DNA of 64,000 nucleotides from an uncultured Bacteroidales bacterium. Lineage in GTDB: Bacteria; Bacteroidota; Bacteroidia; Bacteroidales; Paludibacteraceae. The notes below the pieces were generated by a model that worked only from the letters and a program-made list of their open reading frames with translations, did no database searches and had not been told where the DNA came from. The translations under genes were made by a program, and so were the position numbers. Positions 1-10,408 of the stretch are shown piece by piece (the stretch's first letter is position 1; every line of letters begins with the position of its first letter). The stretch is from positions 1 through 64,000 of the forward strand of contig CALUNA010000009.1 of assembly GCA_944321895.1 (NCBI GenBank), written 5' to 3'.

Positions 1-70
1 TTGGCGCTGGCCGTTCCCCGACCGATGAGTTTTATAGAGAAAAATAATGCGTGACACAGTTTATTTTACA

Positions 71-352
71 CTACCGTACTTCATTACCGTATGCATACAA
101 ACCATTGGCGCCGAAATTCACCAATATTTCACTGCCTGCCCACGTTATTTCCTCATCCGCTATGCTTCCATCCATCAACATAAAGTTGACATCTTTGGAA
201 CCACCGTTCTGGTGATAAACGACACAGGCATAATAAACCTCTGTGCCTGACAAGGCCGGACTTATTGTGCCGACGCTGTCAACCACGATAGCCTGCACCG
301 AGAAACAGCTTAACAAAAAAGCTGCACACATTAAGAATGTACTTTTTTTCAT
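71..352 (-). CDS. small exported protein of unknown function
   Basis: A 93-residue protein with a clear N-terminal signal peptide: Met-Lys-Lys, then a hydrophobic stretch to about residue 21 ending in VQA, a plausible signal peptidase I site. The mature part is only about 70 residues, rich in Gly, Val and Tyr, and carries no motif I recognise. It starts at ATG 350-352. It lies beside the large secreted glycosidase on the same strand but 170 bp away, so co-transcription is possible but not shown. It may be a small periplasmic or secreted protein. The function is unknown. Confidence 0.55.
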   Translation of the reverse strand: MKKSTFLMCAAFLLSCFSVQAIVVDSVGTISPALSGTEVYYACVVYHQNGGSKDVNFMLMDGSIADEEITWAGSEILVNFGANGLYAYGNEVR

Positions 353-524
353 GTTTTCAATTTTAAAGATTACTGAATATGTTAATTTAATAAACTTTTA
401 TGGACCTGATTTGCTTCTCCTGGCTGCAAAAATATCGAATAAGCATCCGGAAAGGCTCGTATTATAAGTCAAAAAGGCAAAATTTGGATTCAAAACCGGA
501 CCAATGTGTTAAAAAAACAGGTGC

Positions 525-3191
525 CTATCGTACCAATACTTTTATGGCTTGTTCTTGCGAGCGGACTATATATACGCCGACAGGCAACGTTCGGTCAGCC
601 GGAATTCGCATTCCCATGGCGTTATAGATTTCATAGCCGGCCACACCTTCCACTACGATACGTTTGTCAGCAGCGTATGCTTTCAAGGTTGCATCCGGCC
701 GTGTGCTGGCAAGTGTGGTACGCAAATCACCGATGACCATCCAACCGTTGGTCTCGTTTTCCGTCGTGCCGGCCGGATTCGTCGCAAGGTTCTTGTTGAC
801 ACTGACATCCGTGCTGGTCAGTCTCTGGTAACGCAACATGGAAGTGCGTTCATCATTACGTGTCTGCATGCCGGCATAGAAAAACGGTGACGGGAATTCA
901 TCGCCAAACGATATGTTGGAAACATGTTCACCACTGCTGATCTTGATTTTGCGCCCATCCGTTTCCGTCATTCCCTGCTCTATGGCTACATAGGAAACGG
1001 AATTGGTGGTTACCGTAGCTCCTGTTTCCGTTGTGACCATTACTTCAAAGCCGTCGGTCGTGACATTCCTGACACGTGCTATAATTGGATAGCCTGAATA
1101 AAGCGTTGTGGCACGCACAAAAACAACCGGAACCTCAACAAAAGGTGTTTCAAACGCCACTGCCAACGGTGCTGTTCCTGAAACGGAGGCTTTTCCTGCT
1201 TCATAATGCAATGTGCCTATCTGTCCGCTTCCAACCGGCAAGGCCATGAACGGGACGGTTTCCTCCTTGTTGAAGGAAGCAGATGATTTTTCATTCCATA
1301 TCTGCGCTTCCGCCGTGAATCCGGTAGCGGCATCCGAGCGAACCTGGGCCGTCATTCCGGCCAGATTATTATCATTGGACATTGTACCGCATATAATGAC
1401 ACGTTTGCTTGCCAAGGTTGACTCAAAAGGCGTGTCGAAAAGGTAGGTGTACTGGTCGCGGCTGAAATGTCTGCCCATGCCATAGCGCAAGTCACCAACT
1501 GTTGAAGAACGGCAGAACGAAGCCGGAACCTCTTCCGAATAAACCGGTCCCGGAGTGTCGGACATGTCACTTTCTATTTTTACGCGATAGTAATACACAC
1601 CCGGTGAATTCTTGGCAACCGTATCGATATATTGCGTAATGGTAGGATGCTCAATCTGGTATATTGGCTGGAATTCCGTTTCCGTGCTTTTGCGGCGTTC
1701 CACCGTGAGCATATTTGTTTCCGATGCCGTATTCGGATTGGTCCATACCACCTTGACATCGGCGTTCTGCAGGTCAACACTGATTGTGCGGATAGCCGGC
1801 TTCACCAATTCAAACGGCGGAACATAATCATCTTCGCTGCTCCTGTATGCCAGATCCGACTTGTTGTCCCTGTAATATTGTCCTGCGGGAGTATATTCTC
1901 CATCCAGCATGGTATGCCTGACATCCTGCACCCATTCGTATATGTGATAGCGTTCCACAAAATGGGCTGTATCCAACACATTCAGTATGCCTTTCAAATC
2001 GTTCAGCTGGTCTTGCAAGTTAGCATCGTTGAGAACAGGAGCTCCATTGCCGTTTTCCCTGCCTCCGGGCCACCATTCGCTTGTCCAGTTAGCACCGTTG
2101 TTCCATTCCGTAATCCAGATTTTGCGGCCGGTACGTTCATGCACGTATTTCAAGTCGTTATACCAGTTCTGCGCACTTTTGCCGCCCCAATAACAATGAA
2201 TGGCCACATAATCCAAACGATAATTGCGGGCATCGCATGAATCGACAAACTGATACAGCCAACTGAAATTCGTCGGTGCAGGAGAACCCAGACGCAAGCC
2301 GGATTTCATCATTTCCGGCCATGAACTCAGTGCCAGTTCCACCGAAATGGCCTGTCCGCCATTGTCATCTTCATGCTGTTCCGGATGGTCCGGTTCATTG
2401 TAACCCAACAAGTGGGTCACGTTTTCTTTTGCATTGATTGTACTCAATGTAGGCCATGTCCGTTTTGCACGTATCATGGCAGCTTCCACATTGTCAGTCG
2501 TTTCTATGCCGGTATTGCTCCAGTCGTAATTATGGGTTATGTGCAGATTTTCCGCATAATCGCTGGAAGAACCGGCAAAACCTTTTTTGGTAACCCAGTT
2601 CCATCTGAACACACGGATAAAAGAAACCCTGCCGGCCAGTTTCGGAATAACGGCAAACTCCACATCATCTTCATCGGCAATGAACACGCGGCTGTAGCCC
2701 GTACCATCCGCTTCATCTGCAAGCGTCGCCATGTAGCCGCGTCGCAATTTGAAGGAATGGATGGCATTGTCAAATTCCCCAAGCGATGTATGATAATTGA
2801 CATCGTATTGTGTAGACTCACCTGTAAAGTCTTCACCTTTGTACACCGTCAGCGGAGCAAAATCACTGGCATGCGGAATAACCACAGCCCCATGCGCATA
2901 AATGGCTACGCGCGCATTGACACCATTTTCCAGCACTTCATCATTGATATATATCCGGGAAGAAAGGCTTATGACCTCCGACGGACGGATTTCATCAAAA
3001 AACAGCCACGCATCTTCATGCGCAAGCGTAACCGTACTTTGAATGCCAAGAGGATTTTCTGAAGCGGTTATGTGGTAATCCACTGCTTCCGCCAGGGTCA
3101 GGTTTGCTGTAACACGATCTGTTTGCTGCACATTTCTGGCAGAAATCACTGCCGGAACAAACAACAGCAAAAAAATAGTTATATTTTTCAT
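525..3191 (-). CDS. secreted GH128-like glycoside hydrolase with type IX sorting domain
   Basis: An 888-residue exported protein with a signal peptide at about 1-18. The central domain, about residues 255-420, resembles the Asl1-like/GH128 catalytic domain (endo-beta-1,3-glucanases). GYNEPD carries the likely acid/base Glu266 and WITEWN the likely nucleophile Glu362, with the typical YVAIHCYWG strand between them. An N-terminal region of about 230 residues of unclear type precedes it. A fibronectin III-like module (about 455-540) and two further beta-rich stretches follow. The last 45 residues (GYEIYNAMGMRI, then LPVGVYIV and a basic tail) look like a type A sorting signal of the type IX secretion system. 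Substrate is inferred from the fold only. Its promoter box is at 3216-3223. Confidence 0.8.
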   Translation of the reverse strand: MKNITIFLLLFVPAVISARNVQQTDRVTANLTLAEAVDYHITASENPLGIQSTVTLAHEDAWLFFDEIRPSEVISLSSRIYINDEVLENGVNARVAIYAHGAVVIPHASDFAPLTVYKGEDFTGESTQYDVNYHTSLGEFDNAIHSFKLRRGYMATLADEADGTGYSRVFIADEDDVEFAVIPKLAGRVSFIRVFRWNWVTKKGFAGSSSDYAENLHITHNYDWSNTGIETTDNVEAAMIRAKRTWPTLSTINAKENVTHLLGYNEPDHPEQHEDDNGGQAISVELALSSWPEMMKSGLRLGSPAPTNFSWLYQFVDSCDARNYRLDYVAIHCYWGGKSAQNWYNDLKYVHERTGRKIWITEWNNGANWTSEWWPGGRENGNGAPVLNDANLQDQLNDLKGILNVLDTAHFVERYHIYEWVQDVRHTMLDGEYTPAGQYYRDNKSDLAYRSSEDDYVPPFELVKPAIRTISVDLQNADVKVVWTNPNTASETNMLTVERRKSTETEFQPIYQIEHPTITQYIDTVAKNSPGVYYYRVKIESDMSDTPGPVYSEEVPASFCRSSTVGDLRYGMGRHFSRDQYTYLFDTPFESTLASKRVIICGTMSNDNNLAGMTAQVRSDAATGFTAEAQIWNEKSSASFNKEETVPFMALPVGSGQIGTLHYEAGKASVSGTAPLAVAFETPFVEVPVVFVRATTLYSGYPIIARVRNVTTDGFEVMVTTETGATVTTNSVSYVAIEQGMTETDGRKIKISSGEHVSNISFGDEFPSPFFYAGMQTRNDERTSMLRYQRLTSTDVSVNKNLATNPAGTTENETNGWMVIGDLRTTLASTRPDATLKAYAADKRIVVEGVAGYEIYNAMGMRIPADRTLPVGVYIVRSQEQAIKVLVR

Positions 3192-3215
3192 GATAATATC
3201 TTTTAGTTACGGTCG

Positions 3216-3223
3216 CAAAAGTA
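3216..3223 (-). promoter_or_regulatory. -7 promoter box (TACTTTTG) of the GH128-like gene
   Basis: On the minus strand this reads TACTTTTG, matching the Bacteroidota TAnnTTTG element, 24 bp before the start codon at 3191. Confidence 0.55.
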
Positions 3224-3649
3224 CGGAATAGAATACCGCTGACACACCATTTATATTTCAAAAAGGTGGATGGAATGACCAGTATGTTTATCTGTCAGGC
3301 CGTGCAACAAAAACCCTCCCTGACAGCTTTCAGGTTGACAAATATTCTAAAAAAAACAGCCATCGGAACCCGTATGAAATGTCATGAATACCCGATTACG
3401 CCATCATTATGACGGACATTGCCGTTTCCCGGAATCAGACGGCTCCAGGCATGGTTCAAAACATCCCCGGATTGATTCTTGCCCTGAACCATAAGCCCGC
3501 GAAACTGCCATGCAAGACCGTAAACACTACCATTGCATAAAACAAACGTGCAATTTCATACAGGAAACAAGCATTATACCGCCACCTTTTCCGCTGAAAA
3601 CGGCATCAGAAAGGATAAAACCACGGTTGCACCACTGCTCCAAAACAAA
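3224..3649. other. intergenic stretch with no gene recognised
   Basis: About 430 bp between the upstream side of the GH128-like gene and the fumarase terminator. The open frames here are short, lack family motifs and show no codon-pattern support. I see no tRNA, no strong hairpin other than the terminator at 3650, and no repeat. Confidence 0.5.
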
Positions 3650-3682
3650 AGTCTCCGGATGGCCGTGTGCCATCCGGAGACT
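3650..3682 (-). terminator. intrinsic terminator after fumarase
   Basis: A perfect 14-bp inverted repeat (arms AGTCTCCGGATGGC and its complement, 5-nt loop). On the minus strand it is followed by CTTTTGTTTTG, a T-rich run. It lies 24 bp after the fumarase stop codon. Confidence 0.8.
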
Positions 3683-3705
3683 ATATCGGAACTAAAAGCC
3701 GCCGC

Positions 3706-5337
3706 TTACTTGCAGGCCGGCTTCAATTGTTTGAAAAAGTCGTTTCCTTTGTCATCCACAAGAATAAAGGCCGGGAAATCCTGTACTTCAATTTTCCAGA
3801 TGGCTTCCATGCCCAGTTCAGGATATTCGACGCACTCGATGGATTTAATGTTGTTCTGTGCCAGGATAGCGGCCGGTCCGCCAATGGAGCCAAGGTAGAA
3901 GCCTCCATGCTTTTTGCATGCATCGGTTACCTGCTGGCTGCGGTTGCCTTTGGCCAACATAATCATGCTGCCACCATGACTCTGGAACAAATCCACGTAC
4001 GGGTCCATGCGTCCTGCCGTTGTCGGCCCCATGGAACCGCAAGCCATTCCTGCCGGTGTCTTCGCTGGACCAGCATAATAAATAGGATGGTCCTTCAAAT
4101 ATTGCGGCATGGGTTCGCCCGCGTCAAGGCGCTCCTTGATTTTTGCGTGTGCAATGTCACGGCCGACAATGATGGTGCCGTTCAACGACAAGCGGGTTGC
4201 CACCGGATATTTGGTCAGTTCTTTCAGCACATCCGCCATGGGTTGGTTCAGGTCTATGCGCACGGCATTCCCCTCGCCGGCCTGCCGCAATTCTTCCGGA
4301 ATCAGTTCGCCCGGATTATCGTCCAGTTTCTCTATCCAGATTCCGTCCTTGTTGATTTTGCACTTTATGTTGCGGTCAGCCGAGCACGAAACGCCCAAAC
4401 CTACCGGACAGCTTGCGCCATGGCGCGGCAGGCGCACGATACGCACGTCGTGTGCAAGGTATTTTCCGCCGAACTGTGCACCCAGTCCGATTTTGCAGGC
4501 TTCCTTCAATACTTCTTTTTCCAGTTCCACATCACGGAAAGCACGGCCGGTTTCATCGCCGGTGGTCGGCAAGGTGTCGTAATAATGTGTCGAAGCCAGT
4601 TTCACGGTCAGCAGGTTGCGTTCTGCCGATGTTCCGCCGATAACAAAAGCGATATGGTAAGGCGGACATGCCGCTGTGCCGAGGGTCTTCATTTTTTCCA
4701 CCAGGAACGGAACCAGCGTGCCCGGGTTCAGCAAGGCTTTGGTTTCCTGGTAAAGATATGTCTTGTTGGCCGAACCGCCGCCCTTGGTCACGCACAAGAA
4801 ACGGTATTCCATTCCTTCGGTAGCCTCTATGTCGATTTGCGCGGGCAAGTTGCATTTTGTGTTCACTTCATCATACATGGTGAGCGGCGCATTCTGCGAA
4901 TAGCGTAGATTTTCTTCCGTATAAGTTTTGAACACGCCCAGCGACAAGGCTTCCTCATCGCAATAGCCTGTCCAGACCTGCTGGCCTTTCTCGCCATGGA
5001 TAATGGCCGTGCCCGTATCCTGACAAAGCGGCAATTTGCCCTTGCACGAAACTTCAGCGTTGCGCAGGAATGTCAAAGCCACGTATTTGTCGTTTTCTGA
5101 GGCTTCCGGATCCTTCAGGATTTTGGCAACCTGCTCATTATGCGAACGGCGCAACAAAAAGGAAACATCACGGAAAGCCGCATTGGCCATCGCCGTCAAA
5201 CCTTCCTTGGCAACCTTCAAAATGGGTTTGCCTTCAAATTCGGAAACCGATACATAATCTTTGGTGAGCAAATAATACTGCGTTTCATCCTTGCCCAACT
5301 GGAACATAGGACTGTACTTGAACTCTGTTTGTGCCAT
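3706..5337 (-). CDS. fumA: class I fumarate hydratase (4Fe-4S)
   Basis: A 543-residue protein matching FumA/FumB-type class I fumarases over its whole length. It interconverts fumarate and malate in the reductive branch used for succinate production by these anaerobes. The three cysteines that would hold the labile 4Fe-4S cluster are present at Cys105 (LCQDTG), Cys224 (AACPPYH) and Cys310 (GASCPVG). The N-terminal alpha domain and C-terminal beta domain ([10 protein letters not shown]-like segment, [16 protein letters not shown]) are fused, as in the long form. It starts at ATG 5335-5337 with a promoter box at 5402-5409 and ends at a strong terminator, so it appears monocistronic. Oxygen sensitivity is expected for the family. 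Confidence 0.95.
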   Translation of the reverse strand: MAQTEFKYSPMFQLGKDETQYYLLTKDYVSVSEFEGKPILKVAKEGLTAMANAAFRDVSFLLRRSHNEQVAKILKDPEASENDKYVALTFLRNAEVSCKGKLPLCQDTGTAIIHGEKGQQVWTGYCDEEALSLGVFKTYTEENLRYSQNAPLTMYDEVNTKCNLPAQIDIEATEGMEYRFLCVTKGGGSANKTYLYQETKALLNPGTLVPFLVEKMKTLGTAACPPYHIAFVIGGTSAERNLLTVKLASTHYYDTLPTTGDETGRAFRDVELEKEVLKEACKIGLGAQFGGKYLAHDVRIVRLPRHGASCPVGLGVSCSADRNIKCKINKDGIWIEKLDDNPGELIPEELRQAGEGNAVRIDLNQPMADVLKELTKYPVATRLSLNGTIIVGRDIAHAKIKERLDAGEPMPQYLKDHPIYYAGPAKTPAGMACGSMGPTTAGRMDPYVDLFQSHGGSMIMLAKGNRSQQVTDACKKHGGFYLGSIGGPAAILAQNNIKSIECVEYPELGMEAIWKIEVQDFPAFILVDDKGNDFFKQLKPACK

Positions 5338-5401
5338 AATTTATCTTTTTTGATAGTTGTTTTGTTCGTTTTCTGCCACGCGCTTTTTCCACATCGGCTC
5401 G

Positions 5402-5409
5402 CAAAGGTA
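5402..5409 (-). promoter_or_regulatory. -7 promoter box (TACCTTTG) of fumarase
   Basis: Reads TACCTTTG on the minus strand, about 65 bp upstream of the fumarase start. Confidence 0.6.
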
Positions 5410-5444
5410 ACAAAAATCCGTCATCCGAACAACGAAACGCTGTT

Positions 5445-8400
5445 TTATATCTCCGAAAGGATTTTCCAGGCTTCCGTTATGGTTGTTACATCGGCTATGA
5501 CGGCCGAACGCTTGCCGTTCTGTTCGCGCAGCTGGCAACGGCGCGGATTCCGCACCATGTAATTCAGCACGCGGCCAAAGGTTTCCGACTGGTAATAAGC
5601 CGAATTGACATTGGAAACAAGATGCAATATCATGCGGCCGCCTTTCAGGATAAGCCGTTCGCATCCCAGGCGCATGGCCGCCCAACGCATTTGCACCACT
5701 ACAAGCAGCTCCTCGCCTTGCGGCGGCAATGTGCCGAAGCGGTCAACCAAACGCTGTTTGTAGGCCTGCAAATCCAACGGATTGGTTATTGCATCCAACT
5801 CACGGTACAGGCTGATGCGCTCCGACGTGTTTTCGATATATTCCATCGGGAAACCGATTTCCATATCCGTGTCCAGCTGACAATCCGTCACAAAAGTCGT
5901 ATTGTTTTCGGCCGTCTTGAACTCGTCCTTGTACAAATCGGAAAATTCGTCCTCCTTCAGCTCCAGCACCGCCTCGTTCAGGATTTTCTGATAAGTTTCG
6001 TAACCCAAATCGGCTATGAAACCGCTCTGCTCGGCACCTAACATATTTCCCGCGCCGCGGATATCCAGATCCTGCATTGCCAGGTTGAAACCGCTGCCCA
6101 AATCGGCAAATGTTTCTATGGCCTGCAAACGGCGCCGTGCCTCGGGTGTGAGCAGACTGCGGTCCGGTGCAATCAGATAGCAGTAGGCTTTCCGGTTGCT
6201 GCGCCCCACCCTGCCCCGCAACTGGTGCAGGTCGCTCAGCCCGAAATGGTGCGCACTGTTGATGATAATCGTATTGACATTGGGAATGTCCACACCGGAC
6301 TCCACGATGCTCGTCGCTACCAGCACATCGTATTCATAATTAATAAAATCAAGCAACACGTTTTCCAGTTGTTCGGGCGGCATTTGCCCGTGCCCGACCG
6401 CCACGCGGCAATGCGGCACCAGGCGTTTGACCATGTTCTCAATGACAAACAGGTTTTGTATGCGGTTGTTGATGAAAAACACCTGCCCGTTGCGTGCCAT
6501 TTCATTTTCAATGGCTTCGCGGATAATATCTTCATCCGTTATGCTGATTATTTCGGTCTGCACCGGATAACGGTTGGGCGGAGGCGTTGTCATGACACTC
6601 AGGTCGCGTGCACCCAACAGCGAAAACTGCAAGGTCCGCGGTATGGGAGTAGCCGTCAGCGTCATGGTATCGACATTGACTTTCAGTTCCTTGAGTTTTT
6701 CCTTTACGGCAACGCCGAATTTCTGTTCTTCATCCACGATAAGCAGGCCCAAATCCTTGAACTTGACATTTTTGCCCACCAGTTTGTGCGTGCCGATTAT
6801 CACGTTCAATTCGCCGCTGGCAAGGCGTTCCAGCACATCTTTGGTTTCCTTGGCGGTGCGGGCGCGGCTCAGATAATCGACCGTGCATGGAAAGTTCTTG
6901 AAACGTTCCTTGAACGAATGGTAATGCTGCAAGGCAAGCACCGTTGTCGGCACCAGGACAGCCACCTGCTTGTCGTCGCAGACGGCCTTGAACGCCGCAC
7001 GCATGGCTATCTCGGTCTTTCCAAAGCCGACATCGCCGCATACGAGCCTGTCCATCGGCATATCGGACTCCATGTCCTTTTTGAAATCTATTGTCGCCTT
7101 TATCTGGTCCGGCGTGTCTTCATAGATAAATGATGCTTCCAATTCATGCTGCAAGAAACTGTCCGGCGAATAACGGAAACCCTTTTCGGCTTTCCGTTTG
7201 GCATACAACTGAATCAGCTCGCGCGCAATGTCCTTGACTTTCGATTTGGTGCGGTCTTTCAGACGTTCCCAGGCTCCGCTACCCAACTTGCTGATTTTGG
7301 GAGGTTCGCCCTCCTTGCCTTTGTACTTGCTTATGCGGTGCAGCGCATGGATGCTCACAAAAATAATGTCATCGTCCCGATAAATCAGCTTGACCATTTC
7401 CTGCATCTTGCCATTCACGTTTGTACGCACCAGCCCGCCGAATTTACCAATTCCGTGGTCCACATGCACCACAAAGTCACCGACACGCAATTGGTTCAGT
7501 TCTTTCAAGGTCAATATGGCTTTGCCTTGCCGCGTCTTGTCGGTGCGGAACCGTGCCTTGTGGAAACGCTCGAAAATCTGATGGTCCGTGTAGCAACATA
7601 TACACATGTCATGGTCAACAAAACCCTCGTGCAGGGTCTTGTCCACCGGCGTAAATTCAATTTGCTGCCCCATGTCTTCAAAAATGGAAGCAATACGGTC
7701 GGTTTGCTTGGCGCTGTCGCTCAATATGAAAATCCGGTAACCGTTGGCCAGCGATTCCTTGAAAGATGCTGTAATCAAATCGAAGTTTTTATGAAAAAGC
7801 TGCTGATGTTCCGTATGAAACACTATTCCTGCATATTCTGGAAAATACGAAACCTTGCCCGCCTCAAGAGTGCGCTTGTCTGTCAGCCAGGCCGCCAGTT
7901 CTTTTCCCGTCAGCAAACCATAGGACAGTTTATTTCCCGTATTGCCGGCATTTTGCTCCTGTTCCAGGGTTTCCGCACACATACGGTCCATCTTGCCGCA
8001 CACAAAAGCAAGGTCATCAAAAGCATACAAGGTATCGGCAGGAAAATATTCCAGTATGGACTCCGTCTCGACGTATTTCTCCACATTCATGTCCGGCACA
8101 ATCTCCACTTCCTGCTTTTTCGTTTGTGAAAGCTGGGTCTCTATGTCAAAAATACGGATGGAATCTATCTCATCGCCAAAAAAATCGATACGGTAAGGCA
8201 GTTCGCAGGAATAGGAAAAAATATCCACAATACTGCCGCGCACGGCATATTGGCCGGGTTCATACACAAAATCGACGCGCTGGAAGCCGTATGTCCGCAA
8301 AATCTGTTGCAGGGTTTCCGTGTCAAAATGGCCGCCTACACGCAGGGACAACGTGTTTTGTTTCAGGCTATCGGCCGTAACCACCTTTTCCATCAGGGCT

Positions 8401-8780
8401 TCCGGATATGTCACGACGATGCAGGGCACAGGATTGTTTGCCAACCGGTTCAAAGTTTCAGTACGCAAAATTTCATTGGCAGAATCGGCCTGCCTGTTTC
8501 GCAGACGCCGGGTATACGATGACGGGAAAAACGCCACTTCAGAACTTTCCAACAGCGCCTGCAAGTCATTGAAAAGATAAGATGCCGCATCCAAATCATC
8601 GGCCACCACAAGCTGGCTACACTGCCGTTCCCGAAACAAGGCTCCCAGCACCATGGAACGTGCCGATGCATGCAATCCCCCAACCAGCAAATGAAATCCC
8701 TCTTTACTTTCCAGCCATTTCCCGGCCAGTCCTATCTGCGGATGCTGCGCATAAAGCGCATGCAGTTTCTGTATCTCCAT
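5445..8780 (-). CDS. mfd: transcription-repair coupling factor Mfd
   Basis: About 1111 residues when started at ATG 8778-8780; the open frame continues upstream through two more ATGs to a TTG at 8807. Mfd displaces stalled RNA polymerase and recruits UvrA to lesions. An N-terminal UvrB-like region comes first. The RNA polymerase-interaction (CarD-like) domain contains LRVGDFVVHVDHGIG. The translocase follows, with Walker A GDVGFGKTE (Lys588), the DEEQ box (683-686), TATPIPRT, and helicase motifs V/VI (VESGVDIPN, QLRGRVGRS). The C-terminal D7 domain is complete. It is transcribed alone from a box at 8864-8871. Confidence 0.95.
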   Translation of the reverse strand: MEIQKLHALYAQHPQIGLAGKWLESKEGFHLLVGGLHASARSMVLGALFRERQCSQLVVADDLDAASYLFNDLQALLESSEVAFFPSSYTRRLRNRQADSANEILRTETLNRLANNPVPCIVVTYPEALMEKVVTADSLKQNTLSLRVGGHFDTETLQQILRTYGFQRVDFVYEPGQYAVRGSIVDIFSYSCELPYRIDFFGDEIDSIRIFDIETQLSQTKKQEVEIVPDMNVEKYVETESILEYFPADTLYAFDDLAFVCGKMDRMCAETLEQEQNAGNTGNKLSYGLLTGKELAAWLTDKRTLEAGKVSYFPEYAGIVFHTEHQQLFHKNFDLITASFKESLANGYRIFILSDSAKQTDRIASIFEDMGQQIEFTPVDKTLHEGFVDHDMCICCYTDHQIFERFHKARFRTDKTRQGKAILTLKELNQLRVGDFVVHVDHGIGKFGGLVRTNVNGKMQEMVKLIYRDDDIIFVSIHALHRISKYKGKEGEPPKISKLGSGAWERLKDRTKSKVKDIARELIQLYAKRKAEKGFRYSPDSFLQHELEASFIYEDTPDQIKATIDFKKDMESDMPMDRLVCGDVGFGKTEIAMRAAFKAVCDDKQVAVLVPTTVLALQHYHSFKERFKNFPCTVDYLSRARTAKETKDVLERLASGELNVIIGTHKLVGKNVKFKDLGLLIVDEEQKFGVAVKEKLKELKVNVDTMTLTATPIPRTLQFSLLGARDLSVMTTPPPNRYPVQTEIISITDEDIIREAIENEMARNGQVFFINNRIQNLFVIENMVKRLVPHCRVAVGHGQMPPEQLENVLLDFINYEYDVLVATSIVESGVDIPNVNTIIINSAHHFGLSDLHQLRGRVGRSNRKAYCYLIAPDRSLLTPEARRRLQAIETFADLGSGFNLAMQDLDIRGAGNMLGAEQSGFIADLGYETYQKILNEAVLELKEDEFSDLYKDEFKTAENNTTFVTDCQLDTDMEIGFPMEYIENTSERISLYRELDAITNPLDLQAYKQRLVDRFGTLPPQGEELLVVVQMRWAAMRLGCERLILKGGRMILHLVSNVNSAYYQSETFGRVLNYMVRNPRRCQLREQNGKRSAVIADVTTITEAWKILSEI

Positions 8781-8863
8781 AACCATTGAACACAACATGG
8801 CAACCAAACGGCACGGCAGACAGTAACATGCACCCGCTGTCGGCCATCAGCTGCTCGACGCTG

Positions 8864-8871
8864 CAAAAATA
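8864..8871 (-). promoter_or_regulatory. -7 promoter box (TATTTTTG) of mfd
   Basis: Reads TATTTTTG on the minus strand, 84 bp before the chosen mfd start. Confidence 0.5.
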
Positions 8872-8978
8872 GGCATATTCAATGAATTGGGAAAATAAGA
8901 TGCACACGCCCGACAACCACACCAAGCAACCCAAACCGGCTGAAAACACACAGATTTCCATATTTCACAATTAATATT

Positions 8979-8986
8979 TATCTTTG
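8979..8986 (+). promoter_or_regulatory. -7 promoter box (TATCTTTG) of the PepSY-like lipoprotein
   Basis: TATCTTTG lies 20 bp upstream of ATG 9007, implying a very short leader. Confidence 0.6.
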
Positions 8987-9006
8987 CGCCACAAAAAACT
9001 GAAACC

Positions 9007-9672
9007 ATGCACAAAAAAGCTTATCTTTATCTTCTGTTTATAACCATGCTTGTTTCCGGCTATGGTTGCGATGACCTGAATGCAGACTGGTATGGCAAAA
9101 ACAGCTATTCCGTTCCTGCTTCAGTCGGCGATGCACTGCGCAGCCGTTACCCGAATGCCAAATATATTGAATGGGAAATGGAATATGGCTATTATGTGGC
9201 TTCATTCCGCAGCGATGGTTTTGAAATGGATGCCTGGTTCGACCAGTCCGCCACATGGCGAATGAGCAGCACCGAAATCACATACAAACTGTTGCCGCAA
9301 GGAATACAGGCAACCATCTCGGCAGAAGGCTACAGCACAAACAACGTGGAAGACATACACAAAGTGGAACGGCCATATTTCTGCATACATTATCATATTG
9401 AGTTGTCACAAACGGAAATGATATGTCTGGATTCCGGACAAAAAATCCGCCACAGCAACGACATTCCAGACCCACGCCCTATTGAAATTCCTGAAAGCAT
9501 CATGCAAACACTCGGCATTGCATATACGGACATGCGGGTCATTGAAGCCGAACAAGTCGGAAATATCTGGGAAATTTCCTATTACGATGCAGATGGAGTG
9601 GAAACCACAACCACACAAATGACAACGGAAGGAGAGCTCCTGAAAGATTTACCCTGGACAAACAGCAAATAA
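9007..9672 (+). CDS. PepSY-like domain lipoprotein
   Basis: A 221-residue protein with a lipoprotein signal peptide (hydrophobic segment, then SGYGC with Cys21 as the likely lipidated residue). The mature part looks like two tandem copies of the PepSY-like fold common in Bacteroidota. The first copy has VPASVGDALRSRYPNAKYIEWE followed by GYYVASF; the second has IPESIMQTL followed by IWEISYYDADGVE. Such proteins are often called putative beta-lactamase-inhibitor-like, but the function of this group is not established. It stands alone between mfd and the L25 cluster. The predicted location is membrane-anchored, facing the periplasm or surface. Confidence 0.7.
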   Translation: MHKKAYLYLLFITMLVSGYGCDDLNADWYGKNSYSVPASVGDALRSRYPNAKYIEWEMEYGYYVASFRSDGFEMDAWFDQSATWRMSSTEITYKLLPQGIQATISAEGYSTNNVEDIHKVERPYFCIHYHIELSQTEMICLDSGQKIRHSNDIPDPRPIEIPESIMQTLGIAYTDMRVIEAEQVGNIWEISYYDADGVETTTTQMTTEGELLKDLPWTNSK

Positions 9673-9675
9673 CCG

Positions 9676-9707
9676 TTTGTTTCTTCGTTTTTTTTTTCAT
9701 ACCTTTG
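9676..9707 (+). promoter_or_regulatory. promoter of the L25-pth cluster
   Basis: TTTG at 9676-9679 and TACCTTTG at 9700-9707 are separated by exactly 20 nt, a textbook Bacteroidota promoter. The leader to rplY is about 95 nt. Confidence 0.7.
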
Positions 9708-9809
9708 CGCCGCTTTTTGCAAAAAGAAAGTGTGATGGGAAATAAGGCAGCTATTCACTTAAAAACCAACTGCCTGAGTTTTGAGTAACACAAAAAAAAT
9801 TTTTAGTCA

Positions 9810-10382
9810 ATGAAAACATTTGATTTGAACGGTTCACCAAGAACCGAACTCGGTAAAAAAGCTACGAAAGCTTGCCGTGCCGCAGACAATGTACCATGCG
9901 TTCTGTATGGTGGAGAAGAAAACATCAATTTTTATGCAACAACAAGCGACTTGCGTAAACTGATCTACACACCGGATGTGTATGTCGTAAATCTGACCAT
10001 CGGCAAACAGACCAAAAAAGCAGTACTGAAAGAACTGCAGTTCCACCCGGTAACCGATGCGCTGCTGCACATTGATTTTCTGGAAGTGAACGACAAGAAA
10101 CCCGTAGAAGTAGAAATCCCCGTAAAACTTATTGGCCTGGCAGAAGGTGTAAAAGCCGGTGGCAAACTGAGCCTGGAAATGCGTAAGCTCAAAGTAAAAG
10201 GCATCTACACCGATATCCCTGAAAATATCGTCCTGGATGTAACCAACCTCGGTTTAGGCAAAAAAATTCAGGTTGCCGACATCAACATCGACAAACTGCA
10301 ACTCATGAACGCGAAAAACGCCGTTGTTGCCCAAGTCAAACTGACACGTGCCGCACGTGGAGCTGCTGCTGCAGAAGCTTAA
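9810..10382 (+). CDS. rplY: 50S ribosomal protein L25 (CTC form)
   Basis: A 190-residue long-form bL25. The N-terminal 5S rRNA-binding L25 domain (about 1-90: [21 protein letters not shown], then VPCVLYGG) is followed by the TL5/CTC C-terminal beta domain (about 95-185). It ends in an Ala-rich tail ([11 protein letters not shown]). It starts at ATG 9810 and is followed after 26 bp by pth, a conserved pairing. It is probably co-transcribed with pth, the Hsp15-like gene and the DUF4924 gene, which all lie within gaps of 15-26 bp. Confidence 0.95.
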   Translation: MKTFDLNGSPRTELGKKATKACRAADNVPCVLYGGEENINFYATTSDLRKLIYTPDVYVVNLTIGKQTKKAVLKELQFHPVTDALLHIDFLEVNDKKPVEVEIPVKLIGLAEGVKAGGKLSLEMRKLKVKGIYTDIPENIVLDVTNLGLGKKIQVADINIDKLQLMNAKNAVVAQVKLTRAARGAAAAEA

Positions 10383-10408
10383 GAAGCGTAATTTTTCTTA
10401 AGGTAATC

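Noticed and set aside
3667-4908. A 413-codon plus-strand open frame
   Set aside because: Antisense to the class I fumarase and without motifs.
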